Positions 1 through 10,358 of a stretch of DNA of 64,000 nt are shown here, one piece after another; position 1 is the stretch's first letter, and each line of letters begins with the position of its first letter. Made by a program: the position numbers and the translations under genes. The stretch is taken from contig NZ_QPFB01000001.1 of the NCBI RefSeq assembly GCF_004348115.1, forward strand, positions 3,054,028 through 3,118,027, written 5' to 3'. The notes under the pieces were generated by a model. It did no database searches, was not told the DNA's origin, and saw only the letters and a list, made by a program, of their open reading frames with translations. This stretch comes from Stenotrophomonas sp. ATCM1_4. Its GTDB lineage: Bacteria; Pseudomonadota; Gammaproteobacteria; Xanthomonadales; Xanthomonadaceae.

Positions 1-3
1 CAC

Positions 4-28
4 CACCTTCTCCCGCTCGCGGGAGAAG
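4..28. repeat. Short palindromic intergenic repeat, copy 1
   Basis: A 25-base sequence with an inverted core (CTTCTCCCGC and GCGGGAGAAG around a TC centre), located just after the 3' end of dapD. The same 25 bases occur again at 39455-39479. Two identical copies 39 kb apart, both between genes, point to a dispersed repeat that may act as a transcript-end hairpin for the minus-strand dapD transcript. Confidence 0.7.
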
Positions 29-49
29 GGAACTTCCGGGGCTGCTGCG

Positions 50-1107
<1,058 letters not shown>

Positions 1108-1108
<1 letters not shown>

Positions 1109-3753
1109 CAGTGGGGGTCTCCTGGCGTTTTTTCAGGCTCCAGGCTGGCCAGCAACGCTTCGCGCAGGGCCTGCCGGGAGGATTCGGTAAGGGGTTGGTC
1201 GTGCCGGTCGGTCAACTGGAACTGGTCTTCGGCGCGCTCGCCGAACGTGGCGATGCGCGCATCCTGCACGCGCAGTTGCTGGTCACGCAGGACATGCGCC
1301 ACGTCGGCCAGCAGGCCGGGGCGATCCGGCGCCACCAGGTTCAACAAGGTGCGGTCGGCATGCGTGGACTCGATGAACTCGATCCGCGGCGCGAAGCGGA
1401 AATGCTTGAGCTGGCGTGGCATCACCCGCCGCGCCGGCCGCAGGATCTGGATATTGCCGGCCAGCGCCTTGCGCAGCGCCGCCTCCAGCCGCGCGGTATC
1501 ACCATCGGCGAAGTTCACCGCCGGGGTCACTTCGAACGTATCGAAGATGGTGTCGTCCGGGCCGTCCAGCACGCGCGCGCGGTGGATGCCGTACCCGGCG
1601 CGGTCCAGCGTCATCACGATGGCGGCGAACAGGCCATCGCGGTCCAGCGAATGCACGAACACTTCCAGTGCATCGCTCTCCGGGGTGATGCGGCGCACCT
1701 TCACCAGCGTGCCGCCCTTGCGCACCTCCACCAGCGAGGCCGCCTGCCACACCAGCTGTTCGGGACGGAAGCGCAGGAAGCTCTCGTCCGGCATCGCCGC
1801 GAACTGGCGGTCGATCACCGCGTCGGCATGGCCGAGCAGCCGCATCTGCTCGCGCACGTTGTCACGTGCTTCCTGCACGCGCTCGGCTTCGGGCAAGGTG
1901 TGCTCGCCACCTTCGCGCAGCGCGCGACGGGTGGCGAAGTACAGGTCGGCCAGCAGGCGGTCCTTCCAGGCATTCCACAGCTTGGGGCTGGTGCCGGCGA
2001 TATCGGCGCAGGTCAGCAGGTACAGGTAATCCAGCCGGTCGCGGTCGCCCACCAGCGCGGCAAACCGCTGGATGACGTCCGGGTCGGTGATGTCCTGCTT
2101 CTGCGCCGTCACCGACATGCGCAGGTGCTGTTCCACCAGCCATGCCACCAGTTCGGTGTCCGAGGCGCTGAGCTCATGTGCGGCGCAGAACCCGCGTGCA
2201 TCCACCGCCCCCAGTTCGGAATGGTCGCCGCCGCGTCCCTTGGCGATGTCGTGGAACAGGCCGGCCAGCAGCAGCAACTCGGGCTTGCGCAGGCGCGGCC
2301 AGACTTCATGGGCGATGGAGAAGCGCTCATCCGCGCGCCCGGAAGCGAACAGACCGATGTTCCGCAGCACCATCAAGGTGTGCTGGTCCACCGTGTAGAC
2401 GTGGAACAGGTCGAACTGCATGCGCCCGGACACCTGCGCGAACGCCGGGATCCACTGGCCGAGCACGCCCAGGCGTGCCATCCGGGCCAGCGTGTCGACC
2501 GCGCGCGGGCCGCGCAGCAGCGCCATGAACTGGTCGCGCACCGCCACGTCCACCTCGGTGTACGCGGGGATCTCGTCCAGCATCTCGGCCAGGCCACGCG
2601 CGGTCATCGAATGCAGGCCACGCACGTCCGGGGTGCGTGCCCAGCAGGCAAACAATGCGAACAGGCTGCGGATGTCGCCATGCGGCCAGGCGGGGTCGTC
2701 GGCGGACAGGTAACCGCGGCGCAGCGAGAAACCATCGCCCACCGGCTCCGGGCTCGCCTCGCCGTCGAACTGTTCCTCGAAGCGCTGCAGCAGGCGGTCG
2801 CTGATGCGACGGATCACCGCGGCGCTGCGATAGAAGCCCTGCATCATCTTTTCCACGCCCAGGCTTTCGGCGTCATCGACGAAGCCCATGCGCGCGGCGA
2901 GCGTCTTCTGGTGATCGAAGCGCAGCCGTTCCTCGGCACGCTGGGCGACCAGGTGCAGGCCGAAGCGCAACCGCGCCAGCACCAGCCGCTCGCGCTTGAG
3001 GGCAGCGGCCTCGTCCAGGCCCAGGTGGCCCAGGCCCACCAGCGCGTCGATGTTGCTCACCCCGAAGGCGCGCAGCGCCATCCAGCCCAGCGTGTTGAGG
3101 TCGCGCAACCCGCCCGGGCCGTCCTTGATGTCCGGCTCCAGGTTGTCGGCGGTGTCGCCGAAGCGCTGGTGCCGCCGCTGCAGTTCCTCGCGCTTGGCCA
3201 GGAAGAATTCGCGCGCCGGCCAGACCAGCCCGGGGGCGACCGCGCGCGCCAGCGCCTGCTGCGCGGCGTTGCCGGCGCACAACGGGCGTGCCTCGATCAA
3301 CGCAGTCAGCACGGTCTGGTCGGCGGCGGCCCGGGTGCACTCCTCGGCCGAGCGCACTGCATGGCTGGCCGGCAGGCCGGCGTCCCACAGCAACGCGAAC
3401 AGGCGCGCCAGGCCCGCCTCATGCGCCTGTTGGGCCGGCACCTCGCCCAGCACCAGCAGGTCGATGTCCGAGCGCGGGAACAACTCCCCCCGCCCGTAGC
3501 CGCCGACCGCGAACAGGGACAACGCGGCATCGCCGATGCAGCGCTGCCAGGCCTGGCGGATCAGCAGGTCGGCCGCGCGCGCGCGCAGCCCGAGCAGGCG
3601 CTCGACGTTGTCGCCCTGCTCGAAGCGTTTGCACAACCGCGCATCGGTATGCGCCAGTGATTGCCGCGCCTGCGCGGCCCACTGCGCATCACCGGCAGGA
3701 TCTGCCGGCGCGTCCGGTACGGAATCGACCTGACCCGCCGGCAGTTGGCTCAT
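1108..3753 (-). CDS. glnD: Bifunctional PII uridylyltransferase / uridylyl-removing enzyme
   Basis: Glutamine sensor of nitrogen control; it uridylylates PII when glutamine is low and removes UMP when glutamine is high. The 881 aa length is normal. The order of domains is visible: a nucleotidyltransferase motif near residues 84-100 ([19 protein letters not shown], with the Asp pair that binds metal), an HD-type hydrolase motif in the middle ([18 protein letters not shown]), and two C-terminal ACT domains (one beginning near [20 protein letters not shown], the last near [16 protein letters not shown]). The start ATG lies inside a 4-base overlap with the end of map (3750-3753), so the two are translationally coupled. 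The order map-glnD-dapD is the same as in E. coli. Confidence 0.97.
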
Positions 3754-4526
3754 GCCTGCGCGGATTCGGCTGGCGACAGCGTCAGCACTTCCACGCCGTC
3801 TTCAGTCACCGCGATCATGTGCTCCCACTGGGCCGACAGCTTGCGGTCCTTGGTCACCACGGTCCAGCCGTCGGGCAGTACCTTGGTGTAGCGGGTGCCT
3901 TCATTGATCATCGGCTCGATCGTGAAGGTCATGCCCGGCTTGAGCACCAGGCCCTGGCCCGGACGGCCGTAATGCAGCACCTGCGGCTCGTCGTGGTAGA
4001 CCTTGCCGATGCCATGCCCGCAGTACTCGCGCACCACGCTGAAGCGTTCGGATTCGGCGTATTCCTGGATGGCGTGGCCCACGTCGCCCAGCGTCGCGCC
4101 CGGCTTGACCGCACGGATGCCGCGCCACATGGCTTCCCGGGTGGTCTCCACCAGGCGCTTGGCCATCACCGACGGGGTGCCGACGTAGTACATGCGGCTG
4201 GTATCACCGTGCCAACCATCCTTGATGACGGTCACGTCGATGTTGACGATGTCGCCGTCCTTCAACACCTTGGCTTCGCTCGGGATGCCATGGCAGATGA
4301 CGTTGTTGACCGAGGTGCAGACGGTCTTGGGGAACCCGCGGTAGCCCACGTTGGCCGGGATCGCACCCTGCACGTTGATGATGTGATCGTGGCAGATGCG
4401 GTCCAGTTCCTCGGTGGTGACACCGGGCTTGACGTGCGGACCAATGATGTCGAGCACCTCGGCAGCCAGGCGGCCGGCGATGCGCATCTTCTCGATTTCT
4501 TCAGGGGTTTTCAGTTGGATTGCCAT
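3750..4526 (-). CDS. map: Methionine aminopeptidase type I
   Basis: Removes the initiator methionine from nascent cytosolic proteins. Taking the ATG at 4524-4526 gives 258 aa (MAIQLKTPEEIEKMR...), which aligns from the first residue with the E. coli enzyme. The five metal ligands all fall at the expected positions: D97 (NIDV), D108 (GDTSR), H171 (CGHGIGK), E204 (TIEPM) and E235. An ATG six codons upstream (4544) is in frame but adds residues not seen in the family; neither start has a clear ribosome binding site. First gene of the minus-strand map-glnD-dapD unit; in E. coli map lies next to rpsB, but here two pilus cassettes separate them. Confidence 0.96.
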   Translation of the reverse strand: MAIQLKTPEEIEKMRIAGRLAAEVLDIIGPHVKPGVTTEELDRICHDHIINVQGAIPANVGYRGFPKTVCTSVNNVICHGIPSEAKVLKDGDIVNIDVTVIKDGWHGDTSRMYYVGTPSVMAKRLVETTREAMWRGIRAVKPGATLGDVGHAIQEYAESERFSVVREYCGHGIGKVYHDEPQVLHYGRPGQGLVLKPGMTFTIEPMINEGTRYTKVLPDGWTVVTKDRKLSAQWEHMIAVTEDGVEVLTLSPAESAQA

Positions 4527-4835
4527 CGGCGGATTATCGCGCATTTGGGGAGATCGCTGAACCTTTCACATTATTAAACGTTTAGGTGCCCCGGCGGCCG
4601 ACCGGACCGGCCGCCCCCGATTGCCGGCAAAGGCCCTGCTGACAGCAGCCCTGTCGAATTGGCGGCAATTTGGCCGACAAACATCACAAAAACCCCGGAT
4701 CCGGCCATATCTCATCCTTTGGCCCGGCGGCCAGACAGCACACTGGATCCCGCACCTGCTCCCACATTCCTGTCTTGCTGCAAGGGCTCGCCAACGCGGC
4801 AGCCGGTGCCCCACTCCCCCCGCGCAAGGATCCCA
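4527..4835. other. Intergenic region between divergent map and the first Csu cassette
   Basis: About 309 bases with no gene. It contains the AT-rich stretch 4570-4584 (unusual in this GC-rich DNA), which could hold the -10 of map on the minus strand, and a GC-rich hairpin with 8 bp arms (4593-4600 and 4608-4615). The promoter of the Csu cassette must lie here or in the distal half, but I could not identify convincing -35/-10 boxes. AAGGA at 4826-4830 is the ribosome binding site of the pilin gene. Confidence 0.5.
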
Positions 4836-5348
4836 ATGAACGCTCGTACCGCTCATCTGTTCGCCGGCCTGTTGGCCGCCTCCATGCCCAGCGCCGCCCT
4901 CGCCGCCACGGATACCGCCCAGTTCCAGGTCAAGATCGTCATCACCGAGTCCTGCGATGTGCACACCATCAGCGCCACGGACATCGACTTCGGCACCCAC
5001 GCGCGCTCCACCGACGCCACCCCGATCGACAAGCAGGGCGCCCTGCAGCTCAACTGCACCAAGGGCACGCCCTACCAGATCGCCATGAATGCCGGCCTCA
5101 ACCCGACCAGCCCCACGGCATCGGCCGACAACCGCAGGATGGTCAGCGCCGACAACCGCTACGTCCGGTACGGCCTGTACCGTGACGCAGCGCGCACCGA
5201 CTTCTGGGGCGATGTGAGCAACACCAACACCCTGGCCGGCACGGGCACCGCGGCCACCCAGTCCATTCCGGTGTATGGGCGCGTCCCGGGTACCGACGCC
5301 CCCGCCGGCACCTATGTGGACACGGTCACTACCACCGTCATGTACTGA
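4836..5348 (+). CDS. Csu-type (spore coat U domain) pilin subunit, cassette 1
   Basis: Secreted major or minor subunit of a Csu-type chaperone-usher pilus. The 170 aa product has a Sec signal peptide (about residues 1-23, ending SAALA) followed by one SCPU domain. Visible family marks are the first cysteine in ITESCDV, the IDFGTHARS strand, a second cysteine in LQLNCTKGTPY, the NRRMVS segment, YGLYRD, and a C-terminal donor-strand-like end (YVDTVTTTVMY). An ATG with AAGGA six bases upstream fixes the start; the longer reading frame that begins at 4659 has no signal peptide and is not used. First gene of a cassette with chaperone, usher and tip protein. Very similar to the pilin of cassette 2 (9833-10345). 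Confidence 0.9.
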   Translation: MNARTAHLFAGLLAASMPSAALAATDTAQFQVKIVITESCDVHTISATDIDFGTHARSTDATPIDKQGALQLNCTKGTPYQIAMNAGLNPTSPTASADNRRMVSADNRYVRYGLYRDAARTDFWGDVSNTNTLAGTGTAATQSIPVYGRVPGTDAPAGTYVDTVTTTVMY

Positions 5349-5358
5349 GCGGGCCCTC

Positions 5359-6156
5359 ATGTCCCCACGCCACCCGCCCGCGTCGCGGGTGGCGAGCCTG
5401 CGCGGGCTCGCCACCGCCGCATTTGCGTTGCTGCTGATCGCCGCGGGCAGCACACATGCGGGCAACCTGCAGGTCGCCCCGATCCTGCTGGAGTTTGCCC
5501 ATGGCCAGCACTCGCAGACGCTCTGGCTGGCCAACACCGGGCAGCACCCGCTGCGCGCGCAGATCCGCGTCCAGCAGTGGACACAAGCGGGGCAGCAGGA
5601 CGTGTTGCAGCCCTCCGACGCCCTGCTCGCCAGCCCGCCACTGATCGAGATCGCGGCGGGCCACAGCCAATTGGTCCGGCTGGTACAGGCCGAGCCCGGC
5701 ATCAATGACCTAGAGAAAGCGTTCCGCCTGATCGTCGACGAGTTGCCCGGCGACGCGGATACCCCCGTCCCTAGCCTGCAGTTCCTGCTGCGTTATTCCA
5801 TCCCCGTGTTCGTACTGCCGCCCGGTGCAGTCCCCCAACTGGAGCGCAGCGGCGGCCGCCTGCCAACGGACGCACACCACCTGCAGGGCCACTGGACGAA
5901 GGAACGCGGCAACCTCTCCCTGGTGCTGCACAACCACGGCACACAACGCATCCGCATCAGCCAGCTGCGCTGGGTGACGCCCACGGGCCCGGACATCGAA
6001 TTGTCTCCGGGCCTGTTGGGCTACGTGCTGCCGGGTGCCGGCGTGCGCTGGACACTGCCCCTGCCTTCGCCCCTGCACGGCAACGGCACGCTTCACGCAA
6101 GACTCAATGACGACACCGACCCACAAGCACTGCCGCAGATCGCTGCCGGCCAGTAG
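5359..6156 (+). CDS. Periplasmic pilus chaperone (CsuC-like), cassette 1
   Basis: Periplasmic chaperone that delivers Csu pilins to the usher. It is 265 aa, with a signal peptide ending near THAG, followed by the family's N-terminal strand GNLQVAPILLEFAHGQ, the FRLIVDELP segment typical of fimbrial chaperone G1 strands, QFLLRYSIPVFV, and a second domain with GHWTKERGNLSLVLHNHGTQRIRIS. Begins 10 bases after the pilin stop and overlaps the usher start by about 50 bases. A close paralog is at 10359-11156. Confidence 0.9.
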   Translation: MSPRHPPASRVASLRGLATAAFALLLIAAGSTHAGNLQVAPILLEFAHGQHSQTLWLANTGQHPLRAQIRVQQWTQAGQQDVLQPSDALLASPPLIEIAAGHSQLVRLVQAEPGINDLEKAFRLIVDELPGDADTPVPSLQFLLRYSIPVFVLPPGAVPQLERSGGRLPTDAHHLQGHWTKERGNLSLVLHNHGTQRIRISQLRWVTPTGPDIELSPGLLGYVLPGAGVRWTLPLPSPLHGNGTLHARLNDDTDPQALPQIAAGQ

Positions 6157-8500
6157 GCTTCGGCAGGCCGTTGTGGCCGCGGTCACCGGGCTGGCCCTGG
6201 CCGACGCCCCTGCCAATGATGCGACGGATATCGCGGTCGACGAGCACGTGCTTTACCTGGACACCCGCGTCAACGAGGCCGCCACCGGCAAGCTGGCACG
6301 CTTCGTACGACGCGGTGACGTGCTGCTGGCCAGCCCGGCCACCCTGTGGAAACTGGGGCTCCGACTGCCGGCCGCGGTTGCCACCCGGCACCTGGTCGAA
6401 CTGCCCTCGCTGGCGGGGCTCAGCGTGCAATACGACGCACCACGGCAACGCCTCGACCTGCTGGCGCCGGTGGAGATGCTCGACCGCCCGGTGACGCATA
6501 TCGACCTGACCCGCACCGAAGCTGCGCTGCGCGATGCACGCCAACGCGTGCCCGGTGCGGTGCTCAACTACGACCTGTACGGCCAGCGCTCCGGCGAGGG
6601 AAGCAACCTCAGCAGCTTCAACGAAGTGCGCCTGTTCGGCGTGGGCCGTGGCGTCTGGAGCAACACGATGCGCAGCCGCCTGCATGCCGGGCCCGCCAAG
6701 GCGGACGTCCGCGCCCGCAACACGCGCCTGGACAGCCGCTGGCAGCTGGATCTCCCCGAATCCATGGTCACCCTGACCGTGGGCGACACCACCACCAGTG
6801 CGCTGGAATGGTCACGCGCGACGCGTATCGGCGGCATTCGACTATCGCGCAACTTCGCCCTGCAGCCTTACCGCATCACCACTCCCCCGGCCGCATTCTC
6901 CGGCGAGGCGGTGTTGCCCTCCACGGTCGACCTGTACATCGACGGCATCCGGCAATCCACCCATTCCCTGCTCCCCGGCCGCTTCCAGCTGGATGGCAGC
7001 CCTTCGCTCAACGGCACGGGCCATGCGCAGCTGGTCATCACCGATATCAACGGACAACGTCGCACGCTGGACTTCAACCGGTATGGCAGCCCCCGCCTGC
7101 TGCAGGCGGGGCTGTCGGACTGGTCGCTGGAGGGAGGGGTAATCCGACGCGAGTACGGCCAGCGCTCCTTCCGTTACGGCGACGTCGCCCTGGCCAGCGC
7201 CAGCCTTCGCCATGGCATGAACAAGCACCTGACCCTGCAGACCCATGTCGAGGGCAGTCACGGCATCGGCCAGACCGGAGCCGGCGCGGTCCTGCTGCTT
7301 GGCCAGCGTGGCGGGGTAGTCAGCGGCTCGTGGGCGAGCAGTCGCGCCGGTGCCAGGATGGGCCAGCAACGGGGGCTGGGCTACCAATGGACGTCACCGC
7401 GGCTTGCCGCCGCGGCCAGCACGTTGCGCCGCAGCGCGGACTATCGCGACGTGGCCGCCGTGCATGAGGGCGCCACCCTGCCGCGCCGGACCGAACAGGC
7501 CTCACTCGGCATCAGCACCCCGGCCGGACAGCTGGGCCTGAGTTATGTGATGCAGCAGTACCCGGATACCTCGCGCACCCGCCATGCAGGACTGAACTGG
7601 TCCCTGACATCCCCCGGCGGTGCGCTGCTCAACCTCAACATCAACCGCGACCTCACCGACCACCGCGGCGAGAGCGCGTTTCTGTACTGGTCGATGCCCC
7701 TGGACCGGCACACCGCCACGGCCGCGTCCATCGGCCATGACCGCGGCGGCAACAGCCTGTCCGTGGAAGCCCATCGCAGCGCCAGCCGCGAGCAGGGCGA
7801 ACTGGGCTGGCGCGCGCAGGCCAGCGTGGGCAATCACCGCTATGGCGCGCGCGGGGAAATCAGTCAGCACGGCAACCATGGCCAATGGACGGCCGGCCTG
7901 GACCACGACAACCGCAGCGGCAACAGCCCGCTGCTCTACGCCGGTGCCAACGGCGGAATCGCCTGGCTGGGCGGGCGCCTGCACGCCCTGCCACGTGTCG
8001 ATGACGCCTTCGCCCTGGTATCCACCAGCGGCGTGGCCGGTGTCCCGGTGCAACTGGAGAACCGCACCGTCGGCGTCACCAACAAGCATGGACAGCTGTT
8101 GATTCCGCATCTCACTGCCTGGCAACGCAACCAGCTGTCCATCGACCCGCTGGACCTGCCGGCCGACATGCTGCTGGAGACCGTCCGGCATGACGCCGTA
8201 CCGGAAACACGCAGCGCGATCCAGGTGGCGTTTACGATGCGCCGCACCCTGGCCATCCAGTTCGGCGTGCGCGACCGGGCCGGCCAATGGTTGCCGGCCG
8301 GCAGCCGCCTCACCCTCAAGGCACCCGGCGCCCCATCGGCCACTACGCTGGTGGGCCACGAAGGCAAGGTCTACCTGCTCGATCCGCCCCCGCTGGCGCA
8401 CCTGCACTTCCGTTCCGACAGCGACGCCTGCAGCGCCGCCGTGCCCGAAGCCCCTTTGCGCGAAGGGCGCATCAACCTGGCCGATGTGGTCTGCCAATGA
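6107..8500 (+). CDS. Outer-membrane usher (FimD/CsuD-like), cassette 1
   Basis: Beta-barrel pore and assembly platform for the Csu pilus. The ATG at 6107 gives 797 aa, with a basic n-region and a hydrophobic stretch (AVVAAVTGLALA). Visible usher features are an N-terminal periplasmic domain (VLLASPATLWKLGLRLP), the barrel start (GAVLNYDLYGQRSG), the plug region (DLYIDGIRQSTHSLLPGRF, then VITDINGQRRTLDF), repeated barrel strands such as SAFLYWSMPLDRH, and C-terminal domains ending with a Cys pair. The frame overlaps the chaperone gene by 50 bases, since no standard start codon that would leave a signal peptide lies downstream. Paralog of 11083-13503. Confidence 0.9.
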   Translation: MTTPTHKHCRRSLPASRLRQAVVAAVTGLALADAPANDATDIAVDEHVLYLDTRVNEAATGKLARFVRRGDVLLASPATLWKLGLRLPAAVATRHLVELPSLAGLSVQYDAPRQRLDLLAPVEMLDRPVTHIDLTRTEAALRDARQRVPGAVLNYDLYGQRSGEGSNLSSFNEVRLFGVGRGVWSNTMRSRLHAGPAKADVRARNTRLDSRWQLDLPESMVTLTVGDTTTSALEWSRATRIGGIRLSRNFALQPYRITTPPAAFSGEAVLPSTVDLYIDGIRQSTHSLLPGRFQLDGSPSLNGTGHAQLVITDINGQRRTLDFNRYGSPRLLQAGLSDWSLEGGVIRREYGQRSFRYGDVALASASLRHGMNKHLTLQTHVEGSHGIGQTGAGAVLLLGQRGGVVSGSWASSRAGARMGQQRGLGYQWTSPRLAAAASTLRRSADYRDVAAVHEGATLPRRTEQASLGISTPAGQLGLSYVMQQYPDTSRTRHAGLNWSLTSPGGALLNLNINRDLTDHRGESAFLYWSMPLDRHTATAASIGHDRGGNSLSVEAHRSASREQGELGWRAQASVGNHRYGARGEISQHGNHGQWTAGLDHDNRSGNSPLLYAGANGGIAWLGGRLHALPRVDDAFALVSTSGVAGVPVQLENRTVGVTNKHGQLLIPHLTAWQRNQLSIDPLDLPADMLLETVRHDAVPETRSAIQVAFTMRRTLAIQFGVRDRAGQWLPAGSRLTLKAPGAPSATTLVGHEGKVYLLDPPPLAHLHFRSDSDACSAAVPEAPLREGRINLADVVCQ

Positions 8501-9549
8501 GCCATTCCTGCACTCCCCTGCGCCGTCCCGGCCCCCTGATGTACATCCATTCCAGAGGCCACGCCCACGCATGGTCAACGCGGGTGCTGGTGGCCCTGGC
8601 CATCCTGTTGGCGCCCAGCCTGTCGTTTGCTGCCTACCCGGTGTGCACTGTCCGCCAGCAGGCATCCCTGGACTTCGGCACCGTCTCCGGCACCGGTGCG
8701 CGCGATGCCAGCGCTTACCTTCGCGTGGAATGCAGTGGTGACACCAACACCTTGATCAGCACCGCCCTGTTCCGGGTCTGCCTGTTCATCGGCGAAGGCT
8801 CGCCTGCCGGCATCGCACCACGGCGGATGTACAACGGCACGGATGCCTACATGAACTACGACCTTTACTCCGATTCCAGCCGGACGCTGATGATCGGCAC
8901 ACCGGGATCCAGCCATCCCCTGCACAGCGCCACCTTCGGCGTCGCCCCGCGAGCCACCTATTACCACGACTTTCCCATCCATGGCCGGGTACGGGCAGGA
9001 CAGAACCTGCCCGCCACCTCGGCCTACAAAGGGCTGCCAACCAATTCGATGGTGCGGTACAGCTACGGCTACGTGTACACCCCGACGGAAAGCGAGTGCC
9101 GCGCCGGGACGCCAGGCCACTTTGGCGGTGCCGGCATCGCCAACTTCACCTGGAGCGGGATCCACGCACGCGTCGCCAACACCTGCAGGATCTCCACCGC
9201 CACCGACATGGATTTCGGCACGGCCGGCGGCTTGGCTGCCGCGCTGGAGCAGACCTCGGCCATCCGATTCAAGTGCCCGGCCAATACCGCATGGCACGTC
9301 ACCCTGAACGATGGCGCCTACGCCCAGGCGGGCCGTCGCTTCATGAACGCCGGCGGCAAGCGCCTCGGCTACGAGTTGTACCGGGACCCCGCGCTGCTCG
9401 AACGCTGGGGCAATACCCGGGCCACCGGGGTCAGTGGCATCGGCACCAATGTCGAACAATCACTGACGGTCCATGGCCGTGTCTTCAGCGACCCCGCCGC
9501 CTCACCAGGCAGCTACCGCGACACCATCACGGTCACGCTCACCTTCTGA
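8497..9549 (+). CDS. Two-domain Csu tip adhesin (CsuE-like), cassette 1
   Basis: Probable pilus-tip protein that contacts the surface. It is 350 aa with a signal region ending SLSFAA and two SCPU domains. Domain 1 starts at YPVCTVRQQASLDFGTVSG and ends near RYSYGYVYTPTES; domain 2 starts at NTCRISTATDMDFGT and ends with YRDTITVTLTF. Two SCPU domains in tandem is the layout of the CsuE tip adhesin. The ATG overlaps the usher stop by 4 bases (8497-8500), giving coupled translation; an internal ATG at 8539 (MYIHSRG) is a possible alternative start closer to the signal sequence. Confidence 0.87.
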   Translation: MSHSCTPLRRPGPLMYIHSRGHAHAWSTRVLVALAILLAPSLSFAAYPVCTVRQQASLDFGTVSGTGARDASAYLRVECSGDTNTLISTALFRVCLFIGEGSPAGIAPRRMYNGTDAYMNYDLYSDSSRTLMIGTPGSSHPLHSATFGVAPRATYYHDFPIHGRVRAGQNLPATSAYKGLPTNSMVRYSYGYVYTPTESECRAGTPGHFGGAGIANFTWSGIHARVANTCRISTATDMDFGTAGGLAAALEQTSAIRFKCPANTAWHVTLNDGAYAQAGRRFMNAGGKRLGYELYRDPALLERWGNTRATGVSGIGTNVEQSLTVHGRVFSDPAASPGSYRDTITVTLTF

Positions 9550-9832
9550 AACTGCCGCGCCATCGTTCCCGAACGTGCTCCACTCGGCAGGCAGGAATGA
9601 GGGGACCGTCACCTGGCTGTACCCCGAAATGGTACGCACACGATCCATGCCGGCATTGATATTGCTCGGCTTTTGTATCGGCAGCCCCCCTCGCTTCCCT
9701 GCGGCCACGGCGCGGCACATCATCGATGGTGCCTGCCGCGCATTCCAATTCGATCGCGGACTCCAGCCCTGACGCGCGCCCAATCGGTGAATCCAGCGGC
9801 GCTGCGGCGGCCCAACCTGCAAGGAGACGGTC

Positions 9833-10345
9833 ATCGACACTTTCAATGCATTCCTGGTCGCGAGCGCGCTTGCCCTCGCCAGTTTCTCCAGCCACGCGCA
9901 GACAGCCACCGCCACGACCCAGTTCCAGGTACGGATCGTGATCACCGAGTCGTGCCTCATCCAATCGGTGAGTGCCAGCGACATCGATTTTTCCAGCCAT
10001 GCGCGCTCCACCGGCACACCGGTCGATGCACAGGGCACCCTGCAGGTGAACTGCACGCTGGGCACGCCCTATGCCATCGGCCTGAATGCCGGCACCAACG
10101 CCAGCAGCCCCACCGCCGCGGGTGACAACCGACGCATGGCCGACGCCAACAACCAGTACGTGGCCTATGGCCTGTACCGCGATGCCGGCCGCCAGGACGT
10201 CTGGGGCGATGTACTGGGCAGCAATACGCTGGCCGGCACCGGCACGGCCACCGATCAGCTGATCCCGGTGTTCGGCCGGGTGCCTTCCACCGATGCCGCG
10301 GCCGGCAGCTATGTGGATACCGTGGTCGCCACAGTCACCTACTGA
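9833..10345 (+). CDS. Csu-type pilin subunit, cassette 2, with non-standard ATC start
   Basis: Paralog of the pilin at 4836. The SCPU domain is intact (ITESCLIQSVSASDIDFSSHARS, then NCTLGTPYAIGLNAG, YGLYRDAG, ending YVDTVVATVTY), and the frame extends upstream through a signal-like stretch (FLVASALALASFSSHAQ). In that frame there is no ATG, GTG or TTG between the stop at 9788-9790 and the GTG at 9938, which lies inside the mature domain. The codon aligned with the ATG of the first pilin is ATC at 9833, six bases after a strong AAGGAG (9821-9826). So either ATC (or a weak CTG at 9854) is used, or the gene has lost its start. With ATC the protein would be 170 aa, the same size as its paralog, but with no basic residue before the hydrophobic core. 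Confidence 0.7.
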   Translation: MDTFNAFLVASALALASFSSHAQTATATTQFQVRIVITESCLIQSVSASDIDFSSHARSTGTPVDAQGTLQVNCTLGTPYAIGLNAGTNASSPTAAGDNRRMADANNQYVAYGLYRDAGRQDVWGDVLGSNTLAGTGTATDQLIPVFGRVPSTDAAAGSYVDTVVATVTY

Positions 10346-10358
10346 ACGGCGGGCAGCC

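Noticed and set aside
9550..9832. Short frame at 9648-9772 (MPALILLGFCIG...) in the gap between the two pilus cassettes
   Set aside because: 41 codons only, no ribosome binding site, no similarity to a pilus component; probably random. The gap also showed no convincing promoter boxes.
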